Shown here: positions 53,265 to 61,752 of the stretch, piece by piece | How positions within the stretch are numbered: position 1 is the stretch's first letter | Layout: every line of letters starts with the position of its first letter | Translations under genes and position numbers: made by a program | Assembly: GCF_022352215.1 (NCBI RefSeq) | Contig: NZ_JAKRWF010000003.1 | Location: 353,854 to 417,853, forward strand | Source: Flavihumibacter cheonanensis | Lineage (GTDB): Bacteria; Bacteroidota; Bacteroidia; Chitinophagales; Chitinophagaceae | Length of the DNA: 64,000 nucleotides | Direction of reading: 5' to 3' | The notes under the pieces: model-generated | What the model saw: only the letters and a program-made list of their open reading frames with translations | What the model was told of the DNA's origin: nothing | Databases searched by the model: none

Positions 53265-53269
53265 TTCCG

Positions 53270-53695
53270 ATGAAATCAATTCATGTATTGCTCGTTGAAG
53301 ACAACGAAGGGGATATACTATTAACAAGAGAAGCACTCGAAGAAGGAAAACTGGTCAACCAGATCAGTATTGCAAGAGATGGGAAAGAAGCCATTGATTT
53401 CCTGGAAAAAAAAGCCCCGTTTCAAGCCTCTATGCTCCCCGACCTGATCCTGCTGGATGTCAACCTGCCGAAAAAAAATGGACATGAAGTGTTGCATTTT
53501 ATCAAAACCACGGATGCTTACAAGCATATTCCGGTTATCATGCTGACCACTTCCTCCTCTTTTAAAGACATCAACAATTCCTACCTGAATCACGCCAATT
53601 GTTATATTACCAAGCCGGTGGAAGTAGAGGAGTTTTTCAGAGTTGTACTCCAGCTTGAAAATTTCTGGGTCAACATTGTAAAACTCCCCTCCTGA
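53270..53695 (+). CDS. single-domain response regulator (Rcp1/CheY-like)
   Basis: A 141-residue receiver: HVLLVEDNEGDILLTREAL, Asp63 in LILLDVNLPKKNGHEV, VIMLTTSSSFKD, CYITKPVEVEEFF, and a C-terminal FWVNIVKLP helix. No output domain. It is the partner of the kinase 5 bp upstream by position. Very similar to the regulators at 15833 and 43235. Convergent with the DUF3857 gene 9 bp away. Confidence 0.93.
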   Translation: MKSIHVLLVEDNEGDILLTREALEEGKLVNQISIARDGKEAIDFLEKKAPFQASMLPDLILLDVNLPKKNGHEVLHFIKTTDAYKHIPVIMLTTSSSFKDINNSYLNHANCYITKPVEVEEFFRVVLQLENFWVNIVKLPS

Positions 53696-53704
53696 TGTTC
53701 CGGA

Positions 53705-56017
53705 TCAAGGCTTGGCAAGAATAAGCCTGGTTTCAGACAACGCATAACTCGCATCCAATAATTCCAGCAAATGTGACCATTGCGTTGGTTTCAAATGCCG
53801 CAGGTTATACTTTTTCGTAATGTTCAGATGCACCTGGTTATTTTCAATCGTCCCGGTAGTAACCAGACTACCCGCCTCATTTTCTACCACTGTGGAAAGA
53901 TTCTCTAATCCCTTAACCACATATCCTTCCGGAATCGCCATCACTATTTTCCAATGGTATTTTGCCGGATAACCGATATCAACCGGCAACTGACGATTGC
54001 GCTCTTTTTTCTCCACTTTTTCCTGCTGTCCCATTAATGCCGGGAGTGAAATAACAAGATCTTCTCCTGCATGTGCAGTCATTTCTGAAAGTTCAAACTC
54101 CTCCACATATCGAATACCCGGCTTTTTCAAATTACGGCCATCGTTGACAATCCGGAAAGATTTATAATTATTCACTTTATGACCATATAAACTTTCCGCC
54201 AATTCCTTCATGAAATCCGGCTTCTCTTTTTTCCATTTGGTTTTTGCCTCCTGGAATTTTTCAATCATTTTTTCCTGTTCGGTTGCACTGAGTACATCCC
54301 AGGGACCATCACCACCATAGTTGCGATAGTCCTGTTCCATATAAGGCGTAAGTGCCAGCAACTCATCAATAGCACGCAATTTTACAAGTCCCGCAGCTTC
54401 TGCTTCTTTTTTAATCACGAAACCAGATTTGTCTTCGTTCAAAGCAACTGCCAGTAAAATTTTATAGGTATTTACAGAAGTATCCGCAATAGGCAGATCG
54501 ATATTATCCATTTTCTGATCGGACTCCTTGCTGCTGAACAGTACAGCCCGATTACCTGCCAGGTAAGCCGGCATTTCATCCGGATTAAGGTGGTCATCCG
54601 GATTTACATAATAGGTATCCTTGTATTTTACTACCCAGGCCAGTTCCTGGTTGAAAGATATTTTATCAATAGCTGTTCTGCTGTTAACGGTGGTTGCAAT
54701 AAGCTGGTGATCAATACCCCGCCGGGTCAATAAAGAAGAAAATACTTTGGCAAACCCATAGTCGTTCCAACTATTATACATGGTAAGGGAACGGATGGAA
54801 TAATACGCTTTATTCACATAATCCTTTTCAGATCCATCATAGGCGCCTCGCTTGCGCAGCAACCGGTACAGCTCATCCACGGTTGATTTAAGAGGTGCCG
54901 GCAATCCGCGCGTATACTCACCCGATTCCTGAATTTTTGCTGGAGCAAACCACATCTGCCTGGCTTTTTCTGCAAAATCTTCCTGCGTTATATCCGTTTT
55001 GGATGAAGCATCATCCGGAATCCAGATAAAATTCTTACCTGTATTGCGGGCGTAAATCACCTGGAATTTAAGGGAAGGCATTTCCAGGTATTCATTGACG
55101 AATCGGGTATCTGTTCTTTTATCACGCGACTGATCCACCCATTTATATACTTTTCTTCCTGATTCCTGGCTTACGGAAAAGTCCGGAGCACCTTTCAGGT
55201 TCTTATAACCGAGGTAATAATTCTGATCCTGCGTGATGATTTCCAATGCCTGCCTGGCAACCGGCAATTCCCTGTTACAGAGATAATAAACCGGATCAAA
55301 CTCTTTGTAGTTAGGATTATGACTGAACGACCGGGTATTCAAATGGCGGAATGCATATTCAATGATATCTCCTTCCTGCAGATCAGGAACAGCTATCTTA
55401 TAATAATCAGGACGATAGGTTGAACTAAATCGTGCATCTGTATAACCCCTGAATATGCCTGGCGTACTGGTTGGGTCTGCCAATTCAATGGCTTCTGATA
55501 AATCAAGGGGCTGAACTGTTCCGTCGCTTTTGATTACTCTCGCTTCAAATGCATCCGAATCCATAAACAACCTGAAATACAGAACGGCATATTGTTCTAC
55601 AGCAAACTTATCGCGTAGCAGAATTTTACGTCGCTCTGTTTCCTCTACCAGCATGCGGGTATCATTTCTTGCATTAGCCCAATAGATCGAAGATCCCATA
55701 GTTGGAACAGCAAGCAGGGCTCCCCAGAGATTCCTGCCAATTCGCTTACCCACGCTCAACCCTTTTTTATCAAAATCAAAGCTGGTTTTCTGGCATAAAA
55801 TCACACCACTTTCATCCGGCCACTGACTGGACGAATTATCTTTAAAATCAGCATCGGTATCAATAAGCAATGGACTTGCTTTTGCATTTTTCTTTAACAG
55901 CTCAATCTCCTTAGTCCCGATTCGTTGTTGTGCAAAAGCGCTGCCGGCAGTTCCTGTTACTAAAAGTAAGGCTGCCATCAAGATGGTTATTCTCATGAAA
56001 GGTTTCTTAAAAATCAT
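53705..56017 (-). CDS. DUF3857 protein with degenerate transglutaminase-like domain
   Basis: A 770-residue exported protein. Signal peptide about 1-29 (GTAGSAFAQQ). The DUF3857 beta-domain (about 110-320) has DAFEARVIKSDGTVQPLDLS, GIFRGYTDARFSSTYRPDYY and DLQEGDIIEYAFRHLN. A transglutaminase-like region (about 370-530) has SLTMYNSWNDYGFAKVFSSL. The Cys, His and Asp expected from the neighbouring paralogue align with Tyr, Gln and Asn, so it is probably not catalytic. The C-terminal domain is beta-rich. Its ATG overlaps the upstream stop by one base (TAATG), so the two genes are coupled. Function unknown. Confidence 0.82.
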   Translation of the reverse strand: MIFKKPFMRITILMAALLLVTGTAGSAFAQQRIGTKEIELLKKNAKASPLLIDTDADFKDNSSSQWPDESGVILCQKTSFDFDKKGLSVGKRIGRNLWGALLAVPTMGSSIYWANARNDTRMLVEETERRKILLRDKFAVEQYAVLYFRLFMDSDAFEARVIKSDGTVQPLDLSEAIELADPTSTPGIFRGYTDARFSSTYRPDYYKIAVPDLQEGDIIEYAFRHLNTRSFSHNPNYKEFDPVYYLCNRELPVARQALEIITQDQNYYLGYKNLKGAPDFSVSQESGRKVYKWVDQSRDKRTDTRFVNEYLEMPSLKFQVIYARNTGKNFIWIPDDASSKTDITQEDFAEKARQMWFAPAKIQESGEYTRGLPAPLKSTVDELYRLLRKRGAYDGSEKDYVNKAYYSIRSLTMYNSWNDYGFAKVFSSLLTRRGIDHQLIATTVNSRTAIDKISFNQELAWVVKYKDTYYVNPDDHLNPDEMPAYLAGNRAVLFSSKESDQKMDNIDLPIADTSVNTYKILLAVALNEDKSGFVIKKEAEAAGLVKLRAIDELLALTPYMEQDYRNYGGDGPWDVLSATEQEKMIEKFQEAKTKWKKEKPDFMKELAESLYGHKVNNYKSFRIVNDGRNLKKPGIRYVEEFELSEMTAHAGEDLVISLPALMGQQEKVEKKERNRQLPVDIGYPAKYHWKIVMAIPEGYVVKGLENLSTVVENEAGSLVTTGTIENNQVHLNITKKYNLRHLKPTQWSHLLELLDASYALSETRLILAKP

Positions 56018-57954
56018 TAAAGCTGGAGACTAATTGTAGTACGGTTAAAATCACGAATCTTCTGAAGGAAGGCTTTCCATTCAGTAAACTGTGCAGGTTG
56101 AATAACCGGTGCCTCTAATTTCATTTGTTTTGTGAGTATGAGTTGATTTTTTTCCTGCTGGTAAACTGCTTTCATGCTGTTTCCTGCAAAACTGCTTTCG
56201 AAAACAGGCGGCAGGGATTTCACCTTGGCCGTTGCAGGCAGTTCCAGTCGGATGGTATCTGTCGCATACAATACGTGATCCAGGTCAATAGGTGTTTTTC
56301 TTTTTTCATCAGGCGAAAAACTGGCAAAGCTGGCCGGGTAAAAGTCAATACTTGTATAACAGTCTTTATCTACTATGGTAACCCGATTGGTGATTTCTAC
56401 ATCTCCCTCCAGTACCAATGGGATATCCCGATTGTTGAAATCTGATGTCTTCACATTGGTCACATCTGCACCACTGTTATTGAGTTCGATCAGTGTAGCT
56501 ATAAACTCTTTTCTTTTGTTGGAAGGAATGGCATTGTAGATATAGTGAAAGAAGTTTTTTGCCTCGCCGGTAAATGTCAGCTTAACATGGCCTGTGATTT
56601 TGTTGCCATTTAGTTTCAGGCTGGCAGCGGTTGCCATTGTATTATCCTCCGGTTTTGCCTGTGGAACCATTTCAATTTTATACTGATCTCCATGCTCAAC
56701 CAGTACCGATTTGCCCTGGATGCGATACGCATTTACACCCAGCGGCGCATACTTTTCCGTACCATCCAGAAAATAGGTCTTGCCGCCATGATACAATACA
56801 GAAATCGCATGATTATCTACGCAAAGTGAAAGTACTTCCTTTCGGTCGTAAGGGATCTCACGAGTACCAATCCACGCAAAATGAGCATCAAAACCGGCGA
56901 GCTTCAGCATTTCAGTCAGCAGGTTGGCCATGCCTTTACAATCGCCATACTTGTTTTTGAAAACATCCTGAACCGTATGGGGAATAAATCCTGAATAACC
57001 TTCTTCAAATGCGATGTATTTAATATTATCCTGCACCCAGTAATACAGGGCTCTGATTTTTTCTTCGTCTGTTTTTTTACCCTGTACTTCTTTATCTACG
57101 ATTGCTTTAATTGAAGCTGTTTCATTTTTTGCTTTTTTATACAGCAGGTTATACCATCCATACATGTCGTCCATCGTATTAAAAACAGTATGTGTTTTAT
57201 TATCCGATTTAAAGGTTTTGATCGATACGATCACATGGGGCAGGTAAAATGGCCGGGCCAGTGCAGCCGGCTCCTGTTTAACCGGACCAAGATTCTGTGC
57301 TGTATAGGTATAAATAGTCAGGTCTCCTTCTTTACGTTTGGATTTTTTGATCTTATACACCGGATCAAAATTTTTCTCAATGAGTTCGAGCTGCAGCCAG
57401 GAGGGTACTGCCAGTTCAATACTATGTTCCTTCACCGGTTGGGAACTATGGAAGAAAAGTCGGGTCAGGTATCTTGCATCCGCGTATTGATAGTTGTAGA
57501 GGAACCGGCAACGCTGTCCGGATTCAGTTGCCTCCATACCATAGAAGAGTCCATAATTATCATCAAAGAAGATGGCATCATCAGTCAGGGAAACTTTTCT
57601 TGGCGGATATTTCTGACTGCGAAATTTGTTTTTATAAAACACTTCGAAATCATAGTCGCGCAATTGCACAAAATAGTTGTACGGAAGCAAATGCCCCATA
57701 AATACATTGGAGCCGATGGAGACCATATCAATCGAGCCTTTTTCATTGGCTACCACTACAGGCATTCCATCCAGTCCTTTCCCAGTACTGAAACTGATTT
57801 GTTTTACCGCGAGGTGGGTGCCATATTCAGCGTCCTTGTCAATTTTTTTGAGGGCAGTGGCCTGGCTGTTTCCTTCGCCATCGGCAGACTGATTTTGGGC
57901 AAAGAGTAGAGTCGATAGGAAAAGGTGCACTAATACGAGCGCCGTTTTTTTCAT
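56017..57954 (-). CDS. DUF3857-type protein with intact transglutaminase-like triad
   Basis: A 645-residue exported protein. Signal peptide about 1-19 (STLLFAQ). An N-terminal beta-rich DUF3857-like part is followed by a transglutaminase-like domain (about 290-410) with Cys339 in KYGDCKGMANLLTEMLK, His382 in CVDNHAISVLYHG and Asp397 in KTYFLDGTEKY, an apparently complete Cys-His-Asp triad. A beta-rich C-terminal region ends near TTISLQL. Family members are periplasmic; substrates are unknown. Translationally coupled to the degenerate paralogue downstream. It lies 47 bp downstream of the DMT transporter gene. Confidence 0.85.
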   Translation of the reverse strand: MKKTALVLVHLFLSTLLFAQNQSADGEGNSQATALKKIDKDAEYGTHLAVKQISFSTGKGLDGMPVVVANEKGSIDMVSIGSNVFMGHLLPYNYFVQLRDYDFEVFYKNKFRSQKYPPRKVSLTDDAIFFDDNYGLFYGMEATESGQRCRFLYNYQYADARYLTRLFFHSSQPVKEHSIELAVPSWLQLELIEKNFDPVYKIKKSKRKEGDLTIYTYTAQNLGPVKQEPAALARPFYLPHVIVSIKTFKSDNKTHTVFNTMDDMYGWYNLLYKKAKNETASIKAIVDKEVQGKKTDEEKIRALYYWVQDNIKYIAFEEGYSGFIPHTVQDVFKNKYGDCKGMANLLTEMLKLAGFDAHFAWIGTREIPYDRKEVLSLCVDNHAISVLYHGGKTYFLDGTEKYAPLGVNAYRIQGKSVLVEHGDQYKIEMVPQAKPEDNTMATAASLKLNGNKITGHVKLTFTGEAKNFFHYIYNAIPSNKRKEFIATLIELNNSGADVTNVKTSDFNNRDIPLVLEGDVEITNRVTIVDKDCYTSIDFYPASFASFSPDEKRKTPIDLDHVLYATDTIRLELPATAKVKSLPPVFESSFAGNSMKAVYQQEKNQLILTKQMKLEAPVIQPAQFTEWKAFLQKIRDFNRTTISLQL

Positions 57955-58001
57955 GAAGACGGTTTAGGTTCAGGCGCCAAGATAATAGGAAAATCGGGAA
58001 T

Positions 58002-58448
58002 TCAAAATTTGCGGATGATCAATACGCCTGCAATTAATAAAACCACCCCCAATGATCGCATCCAGCTGATGGGATGAACAGGGGTTCCAAGTAGCCCGAA
58101 ATGATCAAAAAGAATGCTGACGAACATTTGTCCGGCAATTACCAACCCAAAAGTCAGCGCCACTCCCAGCCGGGGCACCAGCAATATGATAGCGGTTACA
58201 TAAAAGGCGCCCAGCAAACCGGCAATCCAAACCAATCCGGGTGCTGATTTCGCCTGGAAGAGATTGGTAAGCGGAACCCGGCTCATCAGGATATAAACCA
58301 GCAATCCGAGGGTTCCAACCAGAAAGGAGATCAGGCTACCCAGCAGAGGATTCTGGACCACCGCCCCCATTTTGGCATTCAGGGAGGCCTGAAGTGGAAG
58401 GAACATACCGGCCAGAATGGCCACCAGAATCAGCAGGACTTGTTGCAT
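58002..58448 (-). CDS. DMT-family small transporter (YdcZ/DUF606)
   Basis: A 148-residue integral membrane protein with about five helices: LLILVAILAGMFLPLQASLN, LGSLISFLVGTLGLLVYILM, GLVWIAGLLGAFYVTAIILL, LTFGLVIAGQMFVSILFDHF and SLGVVLLIAGVLIIRKF. The half-size EamA-like unit LQASLNAKMG and the GQMFVSILFDHFG motif are typical of DUF606 proteins. Substrate unknown. The 217-bp gap between it and the cargo gene at 58666 holds no gene I can support. Confidence 0.88.
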   Translation of the reverse strand: MQQVLLILVAILAGMFLPLQASLNAKMGAVVQNPLLGSLISFLVGTLGLLVYILMSRVPLTNLFQAKSAPGLVWIAGLLGAFYVTAIILLVPRLGVALTFGLVIAGQMFVSILFDHFGLLGTPVHPISWMRSLGVVLLIAGVLIIRKF

Positions 58449-58665
58449 GAATTTTTGTTTGCAAGTTAAAATAGTGTTGACTTATGTCAAGTTTTAAAAA
58501 AATCTGCCAGAGGCTAAAATTTCCATTAAACGTATAACAGTGGCCGGTTATCGATGGTTTTGAGGGAATTATCGGCATACAATAAACTACTTATAAACTA
58601 ACCCTTAGAAAACCCTACATAATAATACTTAGATAGCTCCGTTAATTGGACAGAAAGGCTGATTT

Positions 58666-60180
58666 ATGATTAGATATTTACAATTAATTATTGCTTTTTT
58701 ACTGGTCTCAAAACTGACCATGGCTCAACCCTCTTGTACGCCTCTGGGTGACCAAAACAGTTTTGGAACAGGAAATGTCTGGATTGGATATGTCTATGAC
58801 AATCTGAATTTCACCAATTACAGGGGTTTCATCAACCAGGGAACAGCCGGCAGTCCCAATTTTGACTACAATTTTGGAAGTGCTAACGGCAATCTGAATA
58901 CCAATGGTTGTAATGTGGACCGTACTACTTTCAGTGTTCGGTTTAAACTGCGCAGGACTTTTACAAATGGCGGTTACCGGATTGTAGTGGGTGGTGATGA
59001 TGGCTACCGGTTCAGCCTGGATGGCGGGGCAACCTGGGTAATCAATAATTTCACAGATCATGCTTATCAAACCACTACCTATGACGTAGTATTAAATGGC
59101 AGTTATGACCTGGTGATTGAGTACTATGAAAACGGCGGTGATAACAGGGTATCCTTCAACGTTAGTTCTATCTGTATGGGCACAGAAAATACTTCTGTAT
59201 ATGGAACCGGAAATGTGTGGAATGGATATGTGTATGATGGTACTAACTTCAGCAGCTATGTAGGTATGATACAGAATGGCAATGCATCCAGCCCCAATTT
59301 TGATGAGAGCTTTGGCGGCAGCAATGTAACCCTGAATACCAGCAGTTGTGCTACTACCACTGAAACCTTCAGTGTTCGGTACCGGCTGCGCAGAAATTTC
59401 CAGGCAGGTACTTACCAGTTCACAGTTGGTGGAGATGATGGGTACCGGTTAAGTTTGGATGGTGGTGCTACCTGGATCATTAACCGCTGGAGCGACCAGT
59501 CCTACAATACCACTATCTCAACACCCATTAATATGGATGGAGATTATGATATGGTGCTGGAATATTACGAAAACGGAGGATTTAACAGGATAAGTTTCAA
59601 TATGAGTGTAATCACCCTTTTGCCGATCCACCTGGTTGATTTCAAAGCCGTGGTAAAAAACTCCCAACCGGTATTAAACTGGGTAATCACTGCGAACAGT
59701 ACTCCTGATTATTTCATAGTAGAAAGAAGTACGGATAATCGGCAGTTCAGTTCCATAGGCACCATTGAACCGGAAATGGGAGAAGGCAAAACCAGGTTTA
59801 GTTTTACAGATAAAACAGCTAAAGGAGAACTTTTTTACTACCGTTTGAAAATGGTGGATATTGACAGAACAGTTACCTATTCCAAAACCCTTACTGTACG
59901 TCTGAATAAAGGTGCAAGCACTGATGAGCTACAGGTTTATCCTACCGTTATTACCAGCAACCAGGTAATGGTGAAAGCAGGTTCGAGTCACAAAAATGTT
60001 GACATCAACCTGGTTGATTTATCGGGCCGAGTACTGATACGTCAGCATGTTTCGCAACTTAATTCCAGTCAGCCTCAATCCATTGACCTGAGTCGGGTTC
60101 GTTTGGGCAAGGGTGTATATGTGTTGAAAATTATCAGTGCCGATGGAATGGATCAATCCAGGAAAATCATTATACCATAA
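58666..60180 (+). CDS. secreted protein with two PA14-like repeats and T9SS type A sorting domain
   Basis: A 504-residue protein. Signal peptide about 1-20 (LTMAQPSC). Two tandem domains of about 140 residues (about 30-170 and 178-315) share GTGNVWxGYVYD, SPNFDxxFG, VGGDDGYR, SLDGGATW, IEYYENGG or LEYYENGG, and end RVSFN or RISFN, a PA14-like carbohydrate-binding pattern. A fibronectin-like linker (about 320-415, HLVDFKAVVKNSQPVLNWVI) follows. The C-terminal sorting domain (about 425-504) has LQVYPTVITSNQVMVKAGSS and RLGKGVYVLKIISADG. It is expected to be exported by the T9SS whose GldKLMN are encoded at 16.6-21.5 kb. Confidence 0.9.
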   Translation: MIRYLQLIIAFLLVSKLTMAQPSCTPLGDQNSFGTGNVWIGYVYDNLNFTNYRGFINQGTAGSPNFDYNFGSANGNLNTNGCNVDRTTFSVRFKLRRTFTNGGYRIVVGGDDGYRFSLDGGATWVINNFTDHAYQTTTYDVVLNGSYDLVIEYYENGGDNRVSFNVSSICMGTENTSVYGTGNVWNGYVYDGTNFSSYVGMIQNGNASSPNFDESFGGSNVTLNTSSCATTTETFSVRYRLRRNFQAGTYQFTVGGDDGYRLSLDGGATWIINRWSDQSYNTTISTPINMDGDYDMVLEYYENGGFNRISFNMSVITLLPIHLVDFKAVVKNSQPVLNWVITANSTPDYFIVERSTDNRQFSSIGTIEPEMGEGKTRFSFTDKTAKGELFYYRLKMVDIDRTVTYSKTLTVRLNKGASTDELQVYPTVITSNQVMVKAGSSHKNVDINLVDLSGRVLIRQHVSQLNSSQPQSIDLSRVRLGKGVYVLKIISADGMDQSRKIIIP

Positions 60181-60191
60181 AACTACCTGTC

Positions 60192-60232
60192 AGAACAGAA
60201 ACTTATTCGACCCGCTCGAAGGTTTCTGTTCT
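60192..60232. terminator. hairpin shared by convergent 3' ends
   Basis: AGAACAGAAAC (60192-60202) pairs perfectly with GTTTCTGTTCT (60222-60232), and TTCGA/TCGAA adds an inner stem. It spans the stop codon of the DUF2147 gene and lies 11 bp past the cargo-gene stop. No T run, so termination is likely but not certain. Confidence 0.5.
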
Positions 60233-60613
60233 CCCAAACAGGGAAACGCCAACATAGCCTCTTACTTTCAGTTTCATTCCTTCCAGCCACATGGTGCAAT
60301 CATAGGTTTTACCACTATCCGGATCATAAATCTGACCATCTGCATATTTCCCTTCCTTAAAGAGGAAGTTTTTCAGAATTACCATTCCAAGTAATTCTTT
60401 TTTACGTTCTGCGGGATTTGGATTTTTCTCATCCAGCCGACTGTTTTTGCCCCATACCAGTTTTCCGAAATAGCGCTCCCCGCTTTTAAAGATTTGCATT
60501 TTACCATCTTTCCGTGGGGTCCAGTAAATGCCCAAAATCTGATCAGCGGCGGACTGTGCCTGGATACTTGTAGATGTCATGACGAACAAAATTAGACCAG
60601 CAAGCAATTTCAT
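60203..60613 (-). CDS. DUF2147 family exported protein
   Basis: About 136 residues from ATG 60613 (MKLLAGLILF); the longer frame to 60727 has no signal-like start. Signal peptide ends MTSTSIQAQS. The DUF2147 body has ILGIYWTPRKDGKMQIFKSG, ERYFGKLVWG, ILKNFLFKEGKYADGQIYDP, DSGKTYDCTMWLEG and KLKVRGYVGVSLFGRTETFE. Family function unknown; periplasmic. It is divergent from the SRPBCC gene and convergent with the cargo gene. Confidence 0.85.
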   Translation of the reverse strand: MKLLAGLILFVMTSTSIQAQSAADQILGIYWTPRKDGKMQIFKSGERYFGKLVWGKNSRLDEKNPNPAERKKELLGMVILKNFLFKEGKYADGQIYDPDSGKTYDCTMWLEGMKLKVRGYVGVSLFGRTETFERVE

Positions 60614-60690
60614 AGTACCAATTATTTGGTTGACGCATTCACCCCCTGAAATTGACCAGAGCACACTGTTTCTTAGCCATAAAAAGGGTA

Positions 60691-60698
60691 TAAGTTTG
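60691..60698 (+). promoter_or_regulatory. -7 box upstream of the SRPBCC gene
   Basis: TAAGTTTG, an exact TAnnTTTG match, 29 bp before the ATG at 60728, gives a short leader. No clear -33 box. Confidence 0.5.
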
Positions 60699-60727
60699 TC
60701 CAACAAATTAACGTAAAACTTATCCAA

Positions 60728-61162
60728 ATGAAAAAGAATGAACAGTCCAATACTGTTGTATTGAAAGTAAGCGCAGAAGTGGAAGTACCTGTAGAAAAAG
60801 CCTGGGAGTTATTTAATACACCCGAACATATTGTAAACTGGAATGCTGCTTCCCCCGACTGGCACACACCAAAGGCCAGCAATGACCTGCGAACTGGCGG
60901 CAACTTTTCTTATCGGATGGAAGCCCGTGATGGAAGTTTTGGATTTGATTTTGCAGGAGAATATACAGAAGTTGTACCGATGACTTCTTTTGCCTATAAA
61001 ATGGAAGATGGCCGAACTGCGCGGGTAGAGTTTCATCCTATTGAAACCGGCACCCTGGTTATCACCCAGTTTGATGCTGAAAACAGCAACCCACTGGAAA
61101 TGCAGCAAAACGGTTGGCAGGCTATACTTGATAACTTTAAAAGATATGCGGAAAATCTGTAA
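60728..61162 (+). CDS. SRPBCC/AHSA1-like protein
   Basis: A 144-residue protein of the START-like fold: VSAEVEVPVEKAWELFNTPE at the first strand and helix, HIVNWNAASPDWHTPKASND, GGNFSYRMEARDGSFGFDFA, GEYTEVVPMTSFAYKMEDGR, and a C-terminal long helix NGWQAILDNFKRYAENL. AHSA1-type proteins bind small hydrophobic ligands; many are stress-linked, but no ligand can be named. It is probably co-transcribed with the GNAT gene 20 bp downstream. Confidence 0.9.
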   Translation: MKKNEQSNTVVLKVSAEVEVPVEKAWELFNTPEHIVNWNAASPDWHTPKASNDLRTGGNFSYRMEARDGSFGFDFAGEYTEVVPMTSFAYKMEDGRTARVEFHPIETGTLVITQFDAENSNPLEMQQNGWQAILDNFKRYAENL

Positions 61163-61182
61163 GATAACCGGACATTCGCAGT

Positions 61183-61707
61183 ATGTCCTGGATACAAAAT
61201 AGCTTAGGTTCCGAAAGAATATTGTTACAACCTTTGCAGGCTGAAGATTTCAGCGTAGTCTATGCTCTTGCATCAGATCCCCTGGTTTGGGAGCAGCATC
61301 CCAACAAGAACAGGTATCAGCAGCAGGAATTCAATAATTATTTTGAAGGCGCTCTGAAAAGCGGAGGTGCCTATCGCATCCTTGAAAAGAACCTGGGACT
61401 TACCATGGGATGCACCAGGTATTACGATTATGATGAATCTGATAAAAGTGTATTGATAGGTTACACCTTTATAGGCAGATCCTTTTGGGGCAAGGGATAC
61501 AATCAGGAATTAAAGCAACTGATGGTAGAACATGCTTTTCAATTTGTCAACATCATTCGCTTTCACATAGGCGCTACCAATTTCAGATCGCAACGATCCA
61601 TTGAAAGGTTTGGCGCGATTAAAACAGGAGAACTGGAGGTTGCTTACTATGGCGAACCTGCCAAAAAAAATTTTATTTACGAATTAAGAAATCCGATACA
61701 ACGGTAA
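61183..61707 (+). CDS. GNAT-family N-acetyltransferase (RimJ/RimL-like)
   Basis: A 174-residue protein: ERILLQPLQAEDFSVVYALA, the WEQHPNKNRYQ segment, then the acetyl-CoA site IGYTFIGRSFWGKGYNQELK, followed by FHIGATNFRSQRSIERFGAI. The pattern is that of RimJ/RimL-type acetyltransferases acting on proteins or small amines. Substrate unknown. Confidence 0.9.
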   Translation: MSWIQNSLGSERILLQPLQAEDFSVVYALASDPLVWEQHPNKNRYQQQEFNNYFEGALKSGGAYRILEKNLGLTMGCTRYYDYDESDKSVLIGYTFIGRSFWGKGYNQELKQLMVEHAFQFVNIIRFHIGATNFRSQRSIERFGAIKTGELEVAYYGEPAKKNFIYELRNPIQR

Positions 61708-61752
61708 GTAATAACCATCTGTCAAGTGCATACGGCCAAATTGCCGGCGTGT

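Noticed and set aside
57190-57909. 239-codon open frame on the + strand
   Set aside because: It lies wholly antisense to the DUF3857/transglutaminase gene, which has signal peptide, domains and triad. The antisense product has no recognisable domain.
58477-58490. TTGAC-TTAT-GTCAA small palindrome upstream of the DMT transporter
   Set aside because: Arms of only five bases and no promoter box nearby; not distinguishable from chance.
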